Part shown: positions 1 to 12,269 of the stretch, piece after piece
Numbering within the stretch: position 1 is the stretch's first letter
How the letters are laid out: each line of letters starts with the position of its first letter
Assembly (NCBI GenBank): GCA_022818135.1
Contig: JAFMSR010000015.1
Span: 30,342,193 to 30,406,192 of the forward strand
DNA length: 64,000 nucleotides
Reading direction: 5' to 3'
DNA from: Saxidomus purpurata
Taxonomy: Eukaryota; Mollusca; Bivalvia; Venerida; Veneridae
Notes under the pieces: generated by a model
Seen by the model: the letters and a program-made list of their open reading frames with translations, nothing else
Databases searched by the model: none
What the model was told of the DNA's origin: nothing
Program-made: the position numbers and the translations under genes

Positions 1-1348
1 AGTTCTTTTAAATCCATTGAGCAGTGTAAGGGTATCAGGAGTGTGCTTGAATGATTTTGGTTTGAGCTTTTTTAGGATTTGCTTTTGCAGTCTAGGATAC
101 TTTTTGAACAACATTAATGTACTTAAAAGATACAGAGAGTTTAATGAATACTGTGGCTAAGCATCTATCTAAAATTACTCAAATAGCATTGATTGAATTG
201 GTGAAAAATGAAATCGAAATTATATTTTAAGAACATGCTAACTTTAGTGAACAATGACTATCGTAAACAACCATTTGCAAAGAAACATATAATGTATAAA
301 CCTACAGGGAAATAAACCATGGGATTTATTTTACATGTTTTTCTATGATTTTTTGTCACGCATATAAAGGCACGTTTCTGGGATTACATTGTAACTCGTA
401 GTCGGCTGCGAATCACACTCGTTCCGTATCTTGATATGTTATAAGCTATTTAAATGTTCATGATTTATAGCTGGTATTCGTATAAATGCATCTTTAAACA
501 CGATTGATTCATAGCCGTTGAAAATAGATTTTGAAACGTGTATGAAATTTGTATCGCCCAGATGTCAAACCAATGTAATAGATAAAACTATAATTTCAAA
601 ATATCTAATAATTCTGACAGTCAAATTGACTTCAGTACCGATCAGCAAATTGAATTTGCAGAAATTTCTGCCAATAAGACATCCATTTAAGCGAATCATT
701 TAGGAAATATATAACACAAGTCGATCGAATGATTTTATATGCCAGTCTTTTGACAGGATGTATCATTGAATCAGCATCCGCGGACAATCATGCTACTCGA
801 ACTGTTTTGCAATAATATATACCCATACGTGTGTACAGTGTATATGTATTAACCTCGGTCAATTTCAATAAGCAGTAAGATGGCCAGGAAGCTTCAATTG
901 ACAGAATATTGTCAAACTAGGCTTGCACTGAACATAACTGTAAAGCTTGTACGGAAAAGAACGGCTATTGGTTGTTAAAGTCTGTTCCATTCCACTTTGG
1001 AAGTTTGGACCGCCAACTTTGACCTGAACTGTAAAAACCTGAGCGGTTTTCGTATAAATTTTACCTGTTTTGTGATCTACAAAAAGTCACCCTTGGGAAT
1101 TTTAAGTGTTTTTGAAACAATCACGTCATTTTATAAAGATGCCGATTTTTATTTTTCTATGGAGACTCGCCATTGTTTTGGACGCCATCGACGTTTACTC
1201 TTCCGTTACAGAGAAGTTACGCCAAAGTTCACGTGTTTGTCACAAAAATGTTCGGGGGACATTTCAATATTACAATCAGATGCATGGTTATTAATAATGA
1301 GGTATATAATAACAACAGTAACGCTTAAATGTACAAAAAATGTTGGTT
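1..1348. other. AT-rich non-coding stretch, nothing recognised
   Basis: Open frames here, including one of about 125 codons on the plus strand at 997-1374, show no recognisable domain and no convincing splice frame. I see no RNA gene or clear repeat. Confidence 0.5.
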
Positions 1349-1629
1349 TCATCCAATCACCAGAACGCATTTAGATGACAACGTGTAACTGTAACGGAAA
1401 CACACTGTGAAACAGTTTCCGGGATACATTGCTCCGTCAAGCATGACTACTAGTATGCGAATCTGAGCGTTCCTTCCACGGCCGAAATAAAGGTTACTTA
1501 GTGAACCAATATTCTGTTCCAAAACAGCCTCATCAGTATCCGATTGTACTGGACTGCACGCAGTTTCAAGCTCAATACATGAACTTATTGTATGCATTTT
1601 CCATTCACGAACAAAACTTACACCATTGT
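1349..1629 (-). CDS. Possible 3'-terminal exon of an unrecognised gene (weak)
   Basis: On the minus strand a run of eight T followed by AG (a good acceptor shape) lies just before 1629. The frame after it stays open for 93 residues to a TGA at 1349-1351. The reading begins NGVSFVREWKMHTI and ends SSKCVLVIG. It has six cysteines and is richer in G+C than its surroundings. I recognise no family. No clear upstream exon was found on the minus strand in the following kilobase. Other open frames of this length in the window look spurious, so the acceptor and base composition are the only support. It could equally be chance. Confidence 0.22.
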
Positions 1630-2521
1630 CTAAAAAAAAGTCTTAAGATACTGAGTGATGTTCTTTTTTTATAAAAAGAAGAGTGAAACAACCAATGAGC
1701 GCTTCTTAATGTAGACTAAAAGTGACCTCGATAACTCCGTCCATTCCTTTGGATAAGACGTCAGCATAAAGGAATTAAGAGTAATACAAATTGAAAAGCA
1801 GTGTTATAAGTAAATCTCCCTACGGTTTTGGACAAAGCTAACTGCCTTGCATTAACTCTAGTAACAGATTGTCATGACAATATAGGGAATGACGCTGACT
1901 TTTAATCTCGGTGTTTTGAACTCGGTTAACATTCCGAATAGACCCATTATGTTAAAGTAATTGGAAAAAGTTAGATCTGATTACTTCTTGTTGAAAAGGA
2001 TATTTTTTTGCACTCACTATAACCTTTCTAATATCTCTCCGATTCGGGAAAAGTCAGGAATATTAAGTATTTAAAGACTCAGGAGTGGTCTGTTTTGTGA
2101 GAGCAATGCCGTTTTAAATGAGCGTTTGTGTCTGATTTATTAGATTTCGTGTTTTATTGTGTTTTGCATAATGTTGTAGAAGTGTAGGAAAGACACTTGA
2201 ATATCAGATGTTGCAGTGTATGAGTAACTTTTCATAAGTTTTGATTATGAAAGTCCCCAAATAAATAAACTAATCAAAACACTTTCATTTTACTGTGCGA
2301 TGTAGCAATAAAAGTCCTACCACCCTCTGTATCACACACAATAATACATGCTGTTATAGAGCCAGTTATTAATAGTTCGTGAAAAAATGGCTTTGTTTAG
2401 ATACTGACCACATTAGGAGATGGGCATTAGTCTGAATGCTCCTTTGCAGTTTATGACAAACCAAATAAACCATCCTGAAGCTCCTTCTCTTGTTATGTAC
2501 ACTATCGTGGTAGAGGTGTCA
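1630..2521. other. Non-coding, nothing recognised
   Basis: AT-rich sequence with no supported gene or repeat. Confidence 0.5.
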
Positions 2522-2584
2522 TTAAAGGTCCATTACTAAGACCAAATCAAATTTTCTTTTAAAATCTTAGTAATGGACCTTTAA
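2522..2584. mobile_element. 63-bp TTAA-flanked palindrome, possible hairpin MITE
   Basis: A perfect 20-bp inverted repeat (2522-2541 TTAAAGGTCCATTACTAAGA, and its complement at 2565-2584) surrounds a 23-nt loop. Both arms end in TTAA, the target-site duplication of piggyBac-type elements, with inner arms AGGTCCATTACTAAGA. A second partial match (GTCAT at 2518-2522, ATGAC at 2587-2591) extends the pairing with a small bulge. There is no coding capacity, so it would be a tiny non-autonomous element. The superfamily is inferred from the TTAA alone. Confidence 0.5.
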
Positions 2585-2768
2585 ATATGACTATTTCGGG
2601 GATCTTTAATCTGCCTAACCAATTTGCTTAAATGTTTCGTCCCTGGCTTTCTATTTGTAATGAGAAGAAAAAGTTGGAAGCCAATGCCTAATCTGTGTTT
2701 TAAAATGCTTTAAGTCTAATGTTGTTTTTAGCTCGACTATTCGAAGAATAAGGAGACTATTGCACTCG

Positions 2769-2799
2769 CCCCGGCGTCGGCGTCGGCGTCGGCGTCGGT

Positions 2800-2838
<39 letters not shown>

Positions 2839-2839
2839 T
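2769..2839 (+). repeat. (CGGCGT)n microsatellite inside copy A
   Basis: About eleven hexanucleotide units with a few substitutions, directly after the left end of the element. On the minus strand it reads as poly-arginine, which is not a real protein. Copy B has only about five units at the same place. Confidence 0.9.
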
Positions 2840-3900
2840 GCGTTGGTTAAAGTTTTTAATGAAGTCAAATATCTTGAATACTATCAAAGGTATTGACTTG
2901 AAACTCAAAATATATCTTTACCATCAACATCTACACTGAAACAATCCCCATAACTCTGTTTTGATTTTTGACAGATTTATGCCCCTTTTTAACTTAGAAT
3001 TTTTGGTTAAAGTTTTTTATAAATTCAAATATCTTGCATATTATCAAAGGTTTGACTTGAAACTCAAAATATATCTTTACCATCAACATCTACACCTGAG
3101 GAAACAACCTCATAACTCTGTTTTGATTTTTGACAGATTTATGCCCCTTTTTAACTTAGAATTTTTGGTTGAAGTTTTTAATAAAGTCAAATATCCTGAA
3201 TACTATCAAAGGTATTGACTTGAAACTCAAACCGTTTGTTTACCATCAACATCTACACCTGAGGAAACAATCCCCATAACTCTGTTTTGATTTTTGACAG
3301 ATTTATGTTTTTAACTTAGAATTTTTGGTTAAAGTTTTTTATAAATTCAAATATCTTGCAAATTATCAAAGGTATTGACTTCAAACTCAAAATATATCTT
3401 TACCATCAGCATCTACACCTGAGGAAACAACCTCATACCCGTTTTGATTTTTGACAGATTTTGCCCCTTTTTAACTTAGATTTTTTGGTTAAAGATTTTT
3501 ATAAATTCAAATATCTTGAATACTATCAAAGGTATTGACTTGAAACTCAAAGTATGTGTCTACAATCAACATCTACACCGGAGGAAACAATCCCCGTAAC
3601 TCTGTTTTGAGTTTTGACAGATTTATGCCCCTTTTTAACTTAGAATATTTGGGTAAAAGATTTTATAAAGTCAAATGTTTTGAATACTATCAAAGGTATT
3701 GACTTGAAACTCAAAGATGTGTCTACCATCAACATCTACATCTGAGGAAACATCCCCATAACTCTGTTTTGATTTTTGACAGATTTATGCCCCTTTTAAC
3801 TTTTAACTTTGTTTTTTTATGGACTTCAAATGTATGTTTACTGTCAAATCTTCACCAATGTTTTTGATTTTTGACTTTATGCCCCCTTTTAACTTAGAAT
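2840..3900 (+). repeat. ~164-bp tandem core repeats of copy A
   Basis: Six to seven direct units, each holding in order AAAGTCAAATAT, CTATCAAAGGTATTGACTTG, ACCATCAACATCTACACCTG, TAACTCTGTTTTGATTTTTG and ATGCCCCTTTTTAACTTAGA. The last unit is truncated. Confidence 0.85.
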
Positions 3901-4344
3901 TTTGTCACAGTTTTACCAGACTAACATGGAAATACTCGAAATGGCTTTCTTTTGAAATGTCATAGAATAATTATGCAGCATGCAGCGGTCTTGCTCTTTT
4001 AATTCTATACATTTCAATTTTGAAAAGTTACAGAGTTATTCATGATCAAATTTACAAGGTTATGTATTTCTTTGAAATTATCCCTCCTCCCTCCACTTGG
4101 CTTACAGAATCCAGAGTAGGCTTTGAATGTAATGTACTTTACAAAGGTCTTTGAACAAGTTTCATATCTTTGACCTTAATCTACCGACAATTCACAATCC
4201 TGTTCTTTGACAAAAACCCATTTTACCAACAACCTTTCGAATAGTCGAGCGTGCTGTCATGTGACAGCGTTTGTTCATTGTATAAACACCTCACTCCAGC
4301 GAACCGAAATAATTTGTTGAGTTGGTGTCATAGGTTGAGAAGTC

Positions 4345-4560
4345 CTATGACCGGGACTCGAACCCCGGACCCTTCACTTACAGTGCTGTTAGCTTCAGCA
4401 GTTACGGGCGTCAGAAACAGACCTTGTAATTCCGCCACGGCCACACGTTTGGCGCAAAGTGTCATCGGGTCACCAAAATGTGCAGTCTGACCGGTACTCG
4501 AACTCGGGACGCGAATACGCTCCCGAATGAGCTGTTCGGTCGCCAAACATTCCTTCCCTT
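4345..4560 (-). repeat. tRNA-derived sequence with two pol III B-boxes (SINE-like)
   Basis: On the minus strand a perfect B-box GGTTCGAGTCC lies at 4354-4364 and a near match AGTTCGAGTAC at 4494-4504, about 140 bp apart. Upstream of the first is TGGCCGTGGCGG, close to the A-box of class II (Leu/Ser) tRNAs. Stems are imperfect, so this is a tRNA-derived element, possibly dimeric, rather than a working tRNA gene. It starts about 70 bp after the end of copy A. Confidence 0.55.
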
Positions 4561-4570
4561 TCTACAATTT

Positions 4571-4839
4571 AGCCCGTTGCCGTGACATGAATGGGCACTG
4601 ACTTATCAGTCACGAATTTTGCTAGACAAGAAAATCATTGTAAAAGCCAATCGAGTCATAGTTACGTAATGGATCCACATTACCCGATACCGGAAGATAC
4701 CGGCATGTTTGACCGATATCGGTTTTTATACTGGTCGAACAAAATTTTCGCTACTTATTAAACGTTTATAAAGTAATTTGACGTTCATATGGATAAAAGA
4801 TAGAAATATCAACTTTTTGACACTTTCAAAGCTACACAA
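4571..4839. other. Non-coding, nothing recognised
   Basis: AT-rich spacer with no supported feature. Confidence 0.4.
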
Positions 4840-5397
4840 TCACACCGTATTACCCCCTGCACTTCGTTAGTGAACAGAATCAGTTCAAACTTTCATACAT
4901 TACTGACGTTGACTGTAGTTGTGCATAAGGGAGATAATTTATATTAATTTGTTCAGCAGAATTATGGCCCTTTGTTATTTTTCATTTTGTTACATAGGAA
5001 AATAGCATTATCTTGTGCAGACAACTCTTCAATTTATGTATACTTACAGGGTATGTACATACTCTTGCATTTAATTTCTACCCTTGCTTTGAAGCTGTCA
5101 AAAAGTCTCTGTTCACTAACGAACGAGTTGTTATCTGTACAAGAATGTGCTTATAAAACTATGTAAAATAACAAAGGGTCATGTAATTCAAACGGAACAA
5201 GGGGGTAAATGTATCCAAAATCTCTCTTATACATAACTACATGTCAAGATAAGTCATCCCTGAAAGTTTGAACAAATTCCGTTCAATAATAAATGAGTAG
5301 TTATCGGCACAAAAATGTGCTAACAGACGGACGGAAGGACGGACAGACGGACGACAGTGGGGTATAACATAATACGTCCCTTCGGGCGTATAAAAAA
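4840..5397 (+). repeat. Dispersed repeat ending in ACGGACGG and ACGTCCC...CGTATAAAAA
   Basis: Phrases such as TTCGTTAGTGAACAGA/CTAACGAACGAG and 'aattatggccctttgtta' recur inside. The segment ends with an ACGGACGGAAGGACGGACAG run, then ACGTCCCTTCGGGCGTATAA, which forms an imperfect inverted repeat. The style matches dispersed bivalve repeats known to me. Boundaries are approximate. Confidence 0.45.
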
Positions 5398-6960
5398 GCA
5401 TTGCATGAACTTAGAAACAGGAGCTTAGACGCTGTACCGTTTATGAAATAACAATTTAGCACATATATCTTATATATTTTGTTGTTAAAACAAATTGTCA
5501 ATGGAACACCTATTCGGTGTAAATTATGCAGTATTTATACTTTCTAACCCGAGAAGATGTAACAAATGATAGTTAGACTCTTCTATTCCATATCAAAGAA
5601 TGTAAAAAATAGAGAAATCAGTGAAAGAGCAATTTCGTATTTTTGTCAAATTGTTAGCCAATCTCTGAGCGTTTCTGTCATACAATACAGCTTTCAAAAA
5701 ACGTGTCTGCCCATCAAGACAGCAATTTTTCTCTACCCGGACTAGTTTGGAAGCCTGTAACTTCTTCCAGAAAAGAAGTGTGCAGATAATATTTGGTGTA
5801 CATGCTCCTGAAGGATGAAAGTGTTCGTGTATAACACAAAATTACTCGAACTCTTTCAATTAAGAGATATTTTGAAGGGAAAACAAACATTTTCACGTTC
5901 TGGATCAAAGATGTGATATTAAACTCGTCATAATTATGTTAATAATTGGAAAATCGAGTCCAAAACTACCTAATAACACCTTCAGTTACTGGACAACATG
6001 TTCGTTTATACGAAAAAGCCATTGCTTTCATTAGAAGTTATCACAGCCAGATATCTTACCTGCCTGTTGATCGTCAAAAATTCTTGAAGTCTGTCATCCA
6101 GTCAGTGATCCATCATCACTGGAGGGGTAATACGGTGTAACAATGAACAGTGCTTTAACCAATTCTTTATCGTACCTTCCTAGGCGATTTTCATTCATTT
6201 CACAACATTTTGTTCAAAGAACTATACACTACTTCACTTACATCTTATATTTTCCAACCACGTACTAAATATAGCGGGTCGAAATAAAGATTTTAAGTGC
6301 CAAGTGAACGTTTGTGAATTCCAATAATGATTAAGGTCATTAATCACAGTCACAATACTGAAATAAAAATCAGGGTCTAAGATTCCGGTTCAGACATCTT
6401 TGATTGCAGATCAGGCCCCATGCTTATAAAAGTTTCAGTACGAAGTTTGAAGTAAAGTCGAGTCATATTTTTTTTTACAAAAGCGTTCGTTTTCGATTGC
6501 CAGTAAACATCTTTTTCAAAAATCGAAATTCAGATATTTATACGCTATTAAGTTAATTGTGTATCGTACCTCAGGTGCTGACACGGATTTGCCAGTGAAC
6601 GGCCAATTCTTAGATTGCAACTAGATGCTTATTCGCTTACAGTCCAACTTTGTATACATACAAGTTTTGCAATGAAATATATAGAGATTTTGGGCGGAGC
6701 TGAGCTCTGTGATGTCACATTCCCAGTTACTGGAAAATGAGATAATAAATCTTGCTTTTTTAATGACTATTCGGTAAGAATATGGCAAGCTGTAATATTG
6801 ATAATATGCTTTTTCGATCGACGTGGCTCGGCGTAAAAATGCGACCAGCGTTGTTTTAGAAAGTTGATTTGCATTTCTAAGTAAAATTATGCCCATATCT
6901 GGGTAACCATTAAGATCATGACCTGAAACTTCGGTTCAGTAAGTCTTTAGGGCTATCATC
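5398..6960. other. Non-coding, nothing recognised
   Basis: Only short open frames (at most about 90 codons) with no recognisable motifs. Confidence 0.45.
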
Positions 6961-6989
6961 CAGATCCAGTCATTGCTAACTATTGTAGG

Positions 6990-9578
6990 ATTCTAGTCGA
7001 ATTATGGCCCATGTTTACTTTGAAAAGTCATTTCAAAGTTTTGCCTGCTATGTACTTATCATGCACTTTCTCGTAACCACTTATGATATTGATTTTCAGA
7101 CTTTTTTCTGTATACAGCTGTCATACAATCAAGGCAGAAATATTAAAAATATTTAATACAGTACTTATGGCCCTTGTTTGACTTTGTAAATTTGGTTAAA
7201 GTTTTGCATCATTGCTACTATCATGCAAATTGATCTCCAAAGTAACCACCTATATATTGACTTGAATCTCGTTAATCTCCCTCCAGGTTTTCAATCTTGT
7301 CAAGAGCAGACGGCACTCCTATAATTTATGAACGCAAGTATGATGCCCTTTTTTATCAATTGGAAAAGGCATTTATTTTATAGTTATGCTTAGCAAAGTA
7401 CAAACATGCACATATACTACAGTAACCACTTATGATATTCACACCTTGAGAAGTATTTTTAATGTCTTAAGAGGTGCTTCACACAGTCAAGACAGATATC
7501 TCCTTTAAGTGTTGATAGAATTTAGTAGTGAATATTGCCCTTGTTTGACTTATGAAAATTTAGTTATTGTTTTGACCTACTAGGAGACTATCATGCACAT
7601 ATCCCCGTAACCGACTTATGGTAGTTATATAAGCTTTATAAAGTCAAATATTTTGAGTAAATTATATATCAAAGCAATTGAATTGACCAACAATTTTAAC
7701 TTTTTTTACCATTCAACATCTATTCCTGAGTTAATACTTAATAGTTACCATAACTTTGTTTTGATTTTTTACTGATAAAGTTTTGCCCCTTTTTAACTTA
7801 GAAACCCAAATTTTTGGTAACTGATTTTATAAAGTCAAATATTTTGAATACTATCAAAGGGTACATGACTAGGGCAAACTCAAAATTGATATGTCAACCA
7901 TCAACATCTATGCCTGAGGAAATAATTCCTATAAGTTTTTACCGACAGATTGATTTGCCTTTCTATTAAATTACAATTTTGGGCATAAATGATTTTATAC
8001 AGGCAAATGTTTTGTAATTCTATCACAAGTTATTGACTAGAAACTCATTAATATATTGTTAACCATTCAACATCTACACCTTAGGAAGCATATTCCATTA
8101 ACTCTTTTTTGATTTTTGACATGTTATTTGTGCCCCTTTTTTAACTTAGAATTTTAGTTAAAGATTTTTATAAAGTCTAATATCTTGAATACAGCTATCG
8201 AACGTATTGACTTGAAACTTAGATATATGTTCATACAGTCTTCAACATCTTCATCATTGTTTTTTTGTTTTCTTGCTACATATTTTTATGCTATTTATTC
8301 CCCCGAAAAAGGCAAACATTAAAATCGAACCGTCTGTCCGTCCGTCTGTCCCTCCATGTTGTGCTCCCAATCTTGTAAATTGGTGTCCGGACTGCAACTT
8401 CTGAACTCATGCATTGATGATATTTTACAATCAAATCAGAAAAGGCATTTATTAGTCTAGGTATGTTTACGAACGTAAGACAGACCAAATCCGTACTCTG
8501 ATACTATGGTCACACCTTGCGAGTAATTTGACGTTGTAGGAATCCTTCATATCCGCACATTCTTGCCGGACTGTAACTTATTGTTGCATTGATATGATCT
8601 TAAAATGACTGGGAACAAAATTGTTTTGACCACAGCTAGTGCGACTTGTCGCGTCCGTAACGACTCATGTCCAGCTCTTATCTCAAGGTCACACTTAAGG
8701 TTCGAAGGTAATAAGGAGTCCTCTATATATGCATCTATGCCCGGCTTCGGTGTCTGCGCTGGTAAATTTGTTATAAAGTCAAGGATTTTAGAATAATTTA
8801 TGTCAAAGGTATTGACTTGACACTAAGATAGATCTTTACCGTGCAACACCTACATCCCTGAACAACAAAGTTACAAGTAACTCTGTTTGATTTTTGACAG
8901 ATTTAGCCCCTTATTAACTTAGAAGTTTTGGTAATCCTGATTTTATAATGTAAAATTTTTGATACGATCAAAAGTTATCATGCTTTGAAGGATCTCAAAA
9001 TATATGTTAACCATCAATATCTTCACCCGAGGAAACATTCCATAATCTGTTTTGATTGTTGACAGACCCATGTCCCTACCTCAATTGTAACTAGTAATTT
9101 TAGTTAATTTTTTTTAAAGTCTAATGGAATCTGTATGAGGTTACTCTGTCAGCATGTATTGATTTGAAACTTACATAGCATTTTATTGTTTAATGGAGAT
9201 CAACAGTCTGTCAGGCACCTCTTTTTTGGGATTTTTCACTTGTGAGGTTTGCTCTTGTTAATTTTATGCATATAGTTTGAAATGTTACAAAGTTATTCAT
9301 GATTAAATTTACAAGGTCATGTATTTCTTTGAAATTACCCCCCAACCCCCTTCCTCCTCCTCCGTCCAGTTGGCTTACAGAATCCAGGGCAAGGTAAGGC
9401 TTTGAACGTAATGTACATTTACAATTTACTAAGGTCTTTGAACAAGTTTCATATCTAAAGAGTTGAACTTAATTCTTATAGACAATTACACAATACACCT
9501 GTTCTTAGACAAAAAAAACAATATTTTACTGACAAGCTTTCGAATAGTCGAGCGTGCTGTCATGAGACAGCTCTTGTT
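6990..9578 (+). mobile_element. Degenerate composite Helentron-like element, right end intact
   Basis: The right end is clear: TTCGAATAGTCGAGC at 9539-9553, hairpin GCTGTCATGAGACAGC at 9556-9571, then TCTTGTT. The interior is a mosaic. 6990-7600 holds units of a second type ('tatggcccttgtttgact... catgcacatatc... agtaaccact'). 7620-8250 and 8760-9180 hold eroded units of the copy A type. 8280-8760 resembles the 'CCCCCGAA...GTCCGTCCGTCTGTCC' family. No intact left end was found, so the start is approximate. Confidence 0.55.
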
Positions 9579-11094
9579 TGTATCTCTTTTGATTCGATGA
9601 TTTTGTAGTATTTGGACATTTCGACATTATGTGCAAGGCGTTCGATTCAAGTTCATGGTCAAACACTTAAGGGAAATCAAAGGCCATGTGATCGTATTTT
9701 TTATTCGCTCAGACATATCTTTTGAATCGCGTAAAGAGTTTCAAAAATAGTTAGAAAATATAGGTTCCCCGCATCAAGATAAATGCAAATCACAGGTATT
9801 TACAAGCTGGGGTTAAGGTCTCAAAAATATATGATAGGTCGTATGTGCCTACTCCCGATTTCTTGATACGACTTAAGTATTTTAGATTGACCGGACGCAC
9901 ATGTTCGCCATTTAAAAGCGATCTGCATAGCGCATCTTATACACAGTTTCTCTTGAAGAATTTTCCGAATTTTATACAAAATTCACTGTTTTAAGTTAGT
10001 GTGCATAAAGTGGCCTCTTTAGCCAGTAAAATTCTTGGGAGTAATTAGGTTGTTGCTTAATCGAACCAAAAAGTATTAAAGCGTTGGCCATCACAAGCTC
10101 TTCATAAAATTGTCTTCTGCTGTTTGTTCAGAGCAGAAGTTGGAAACGTACATGTGTAGTATAGTAGTGAAAACACTTTGGTAATTTTGTAAGTGGAGGC
10201 CTTTGGACAATTGAATATAATGCAGCTTAAAGTCTCAATCGTCTTGATCAAGTATTTTTCAACACGTTATTCAATGTCCGTCGAATTATGAAAGGGGAAA
10301 TATGATCAAACACTTATTTGTATTGTTTGCAAAACAAAAGCGATGTGTTGATAAATTTTGACAGATGTTTAGAAACCTTGAAAAGCACATTCTGTATACA
10401 ATAATAGACAAACTATTCGAATTATGTCCTGGTTTTGACACCACATTAATCGGCCTATTCAGTATATAGCCTTTGGTATGAGATTATTATGTAGAAGACA
10501 CGTCGGTATAAACATTTTACGGATATAATTAAGGAAGATAAATACGTGTGTCCGTTCCAGTGTACCATTCCTTTAGACTGTAAGTACTGACTTTCATTTA
10601 CTACTGGGGCTACTTCAGCAGATTTTACCGTCAGACTGTGTCCATTGTTCTTCGGACTCATTTCAAAATGCACTGGTCTTAGCGAAACCTTTTACGGTTT
10701 AATATCGGGTGGTCTTTATAGCGGAACTGTACTGTAATTCAAACAAAGTGAGATTTATGTGGGTTCAAGACACATATACGGGGCACATCATGTGGCATAG
10801 CGCACTTTATGCAGTGCACGCTGCCACATAGAGATCATCCATTTCTTTTTCTTCTTGTTTATAGTCACGGTCGATCCTAGGATTTTTCCTCATGTGTAAC
10901 TGCCAAGACCCCTGACGAAAAATGTGCAGTTACAAAGGAATCAAGGTAGCAGACCCTAGCTATTTTACGAACAGACCCCTTGGTTGATTTACGTGCTCGA
11001 TGATTAGCATGGATAGACGCGAGACTTCCCCTGGGTTTCTAACCAGTTCATTTCTAGATTGGTTGGAAATAATGAGAAGCCTTTTTAACAAATT
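9579..11094. other. Non-coding, nothing recognised
   Basis: No supported gene. A short minus-strand frame at 10455-10673 has no recognisable motif. Confidence 0.45.
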
Positions 11095-11165
11095 ACAGTA
11101 CCCCAGCGGGGATTCGGATCGATAAACTCCGGATTGGCAGTCCACAGCCTTAGCCCCTATATAGC
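11095..11165 (-). repeat. tRNA-Ser-like fragment (SINE head)
   Basis: On the minus strand GGCTAAGGCTG (11145-11155) resembles an A-box and GATCCGAATCC (11110-11120) a B-box. Between them GGACTGCCAATCC resembles the anticodon arm of tRNA-Ser(GCU), whose usual form is GGACTGCTAATCC. The long variable arm of serine tRNAs is missing, so this is a tRNA-derived relic. Confidence 0.5.
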
Positions 11166-12269
11166 ACATCGTGAGCATTATGCAGTGACTTTCAACGGCA
11201 CGCGCTATATACGTGACATTAAATTTCGCCATGACGAGGCACTGCATAAAGCTTGACCACGGAGAGGCAATGTACTAGCACATTAGACCTTGCGCACTTG
11301 GCTCCTTATTAATACAATTGTGTCCGGAGGCAGGGGCTGAAAGCAAGAGGAGAAAAATGCACTTGAAACGAAATGAGTGTATGTACATGTACTGCTGTTA
11401 GGTTACTTTTATGAAGTATTTAACTGTCAAATACAGAAAATTTATTGAAAACATTGATTTGACAGCACGCCACATTTGACCTATCACGTTGGTCGAACTG
11501 ACACACATACAGAAGCTCTTCCATTGATTCCTTGCAAGGGACACACCAAACGTAGTCAAGTCTGTCACCATCTTCAAAACTAATTACTTATAATATGGTC
11601 TTTCAGACCATTAAACTGATGTTACTTCAGTTCTTTCCCTTCTATAAAAATCAAATGTAAATGAAACGTATTTTCCGGGACTCTATTATTCAAGAATAAA
11701 AGTTGAATAACAGAGATTGCTTCCTTAGAAGACTGGAACCAGGCTTGGACTATTAAATTGCTATTTTATGCACTTGTGAGCTATTGACATTTTTTAACTG
11801 GTACATTGATTACAAAACCCACCAGCGGAATGTCACAGATTTTTGTTTGTTTAAAGTTCACACAAAAAAACCCAACATATATTGGCATAAATACAATACC
11901 AATGTAGTTTACCCAAATGACTAAATGCCAATCACTCTTGTACATGTATGAGGACCTGCCAACGATGTGTCAATTCGAAACATGTTATTTATGCGTTTCA
12001 TTCTACACATTTCCTACATGTGTTTATGTTTTGAGTATTAATTAAAGACACAGCGTTTTGAATTAACTGATATGGTAAGATAAATTTTCGGATAGGATAA
12101 TGATAGAACCATGTTCTGTTCACTCTAAAACAATGATGATATATGCCTTTCTTTAGTATTCAAGTTTCTTCACGAAAAAGAGTTACCAGTTAGCCTTTCT
12201 CATCGAAAAAATACTGCGCTGTATTTCTAATATGTACTATATGTTATAATTGTGAATAATATGAGAATT
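11166..12269. other. Non-coding, nothing recognised
   Basis: AT-rich sequence with no supported feature. Confidence 0.45.

Larger units (their letters stand above)
2731..4275 (+). mobile_element. Helentron-like non-autonomous element, full-length copy A
   Basis: The element starts GCTCGACTATTCGAA (2731-2745) and near its right end carries the exact complement TTCGAATAGTCGAGC (4236-4250). A hairpin GCTGTCATGTGACAGC (4253-4268) and a TTGTT terminus follow. Next to the left end is a CGGCGT hexanucleotide tract, then several units of about 164 bp, then a unique right part. Inverted subterminal repeats, a microsatellite, ~160-bp core repeats and a 3' hairpin are the architecture described for bivalve 'pearl'/HINE elements related to Helentrons. 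No Rep or helicase frame is present, so it would move only in trans. Nearly the same sequence recurs at 19418-20770. Confidence 0.75.

Noticed and set aside
997..1374. 125-codon plus-strand open frame
   Set aside because: No motif, no splice support and a composition like its surroundings; it partly overlaps a more protein-like minus-strand frame.
2651..2908. Arginine-rich minus-strand open frame
   Set aside because: It is a translation of the CGGCGT microsatellite in mobile element copy A; the poly-Arg run is an artefact.
6990..9578. Autonomous transposon with coding capacity
   Set aside because: No frame longer than about 70 codons and no Rep, helicase, transposase or reverse transcriptase motif; only non-autonomous repeat units.
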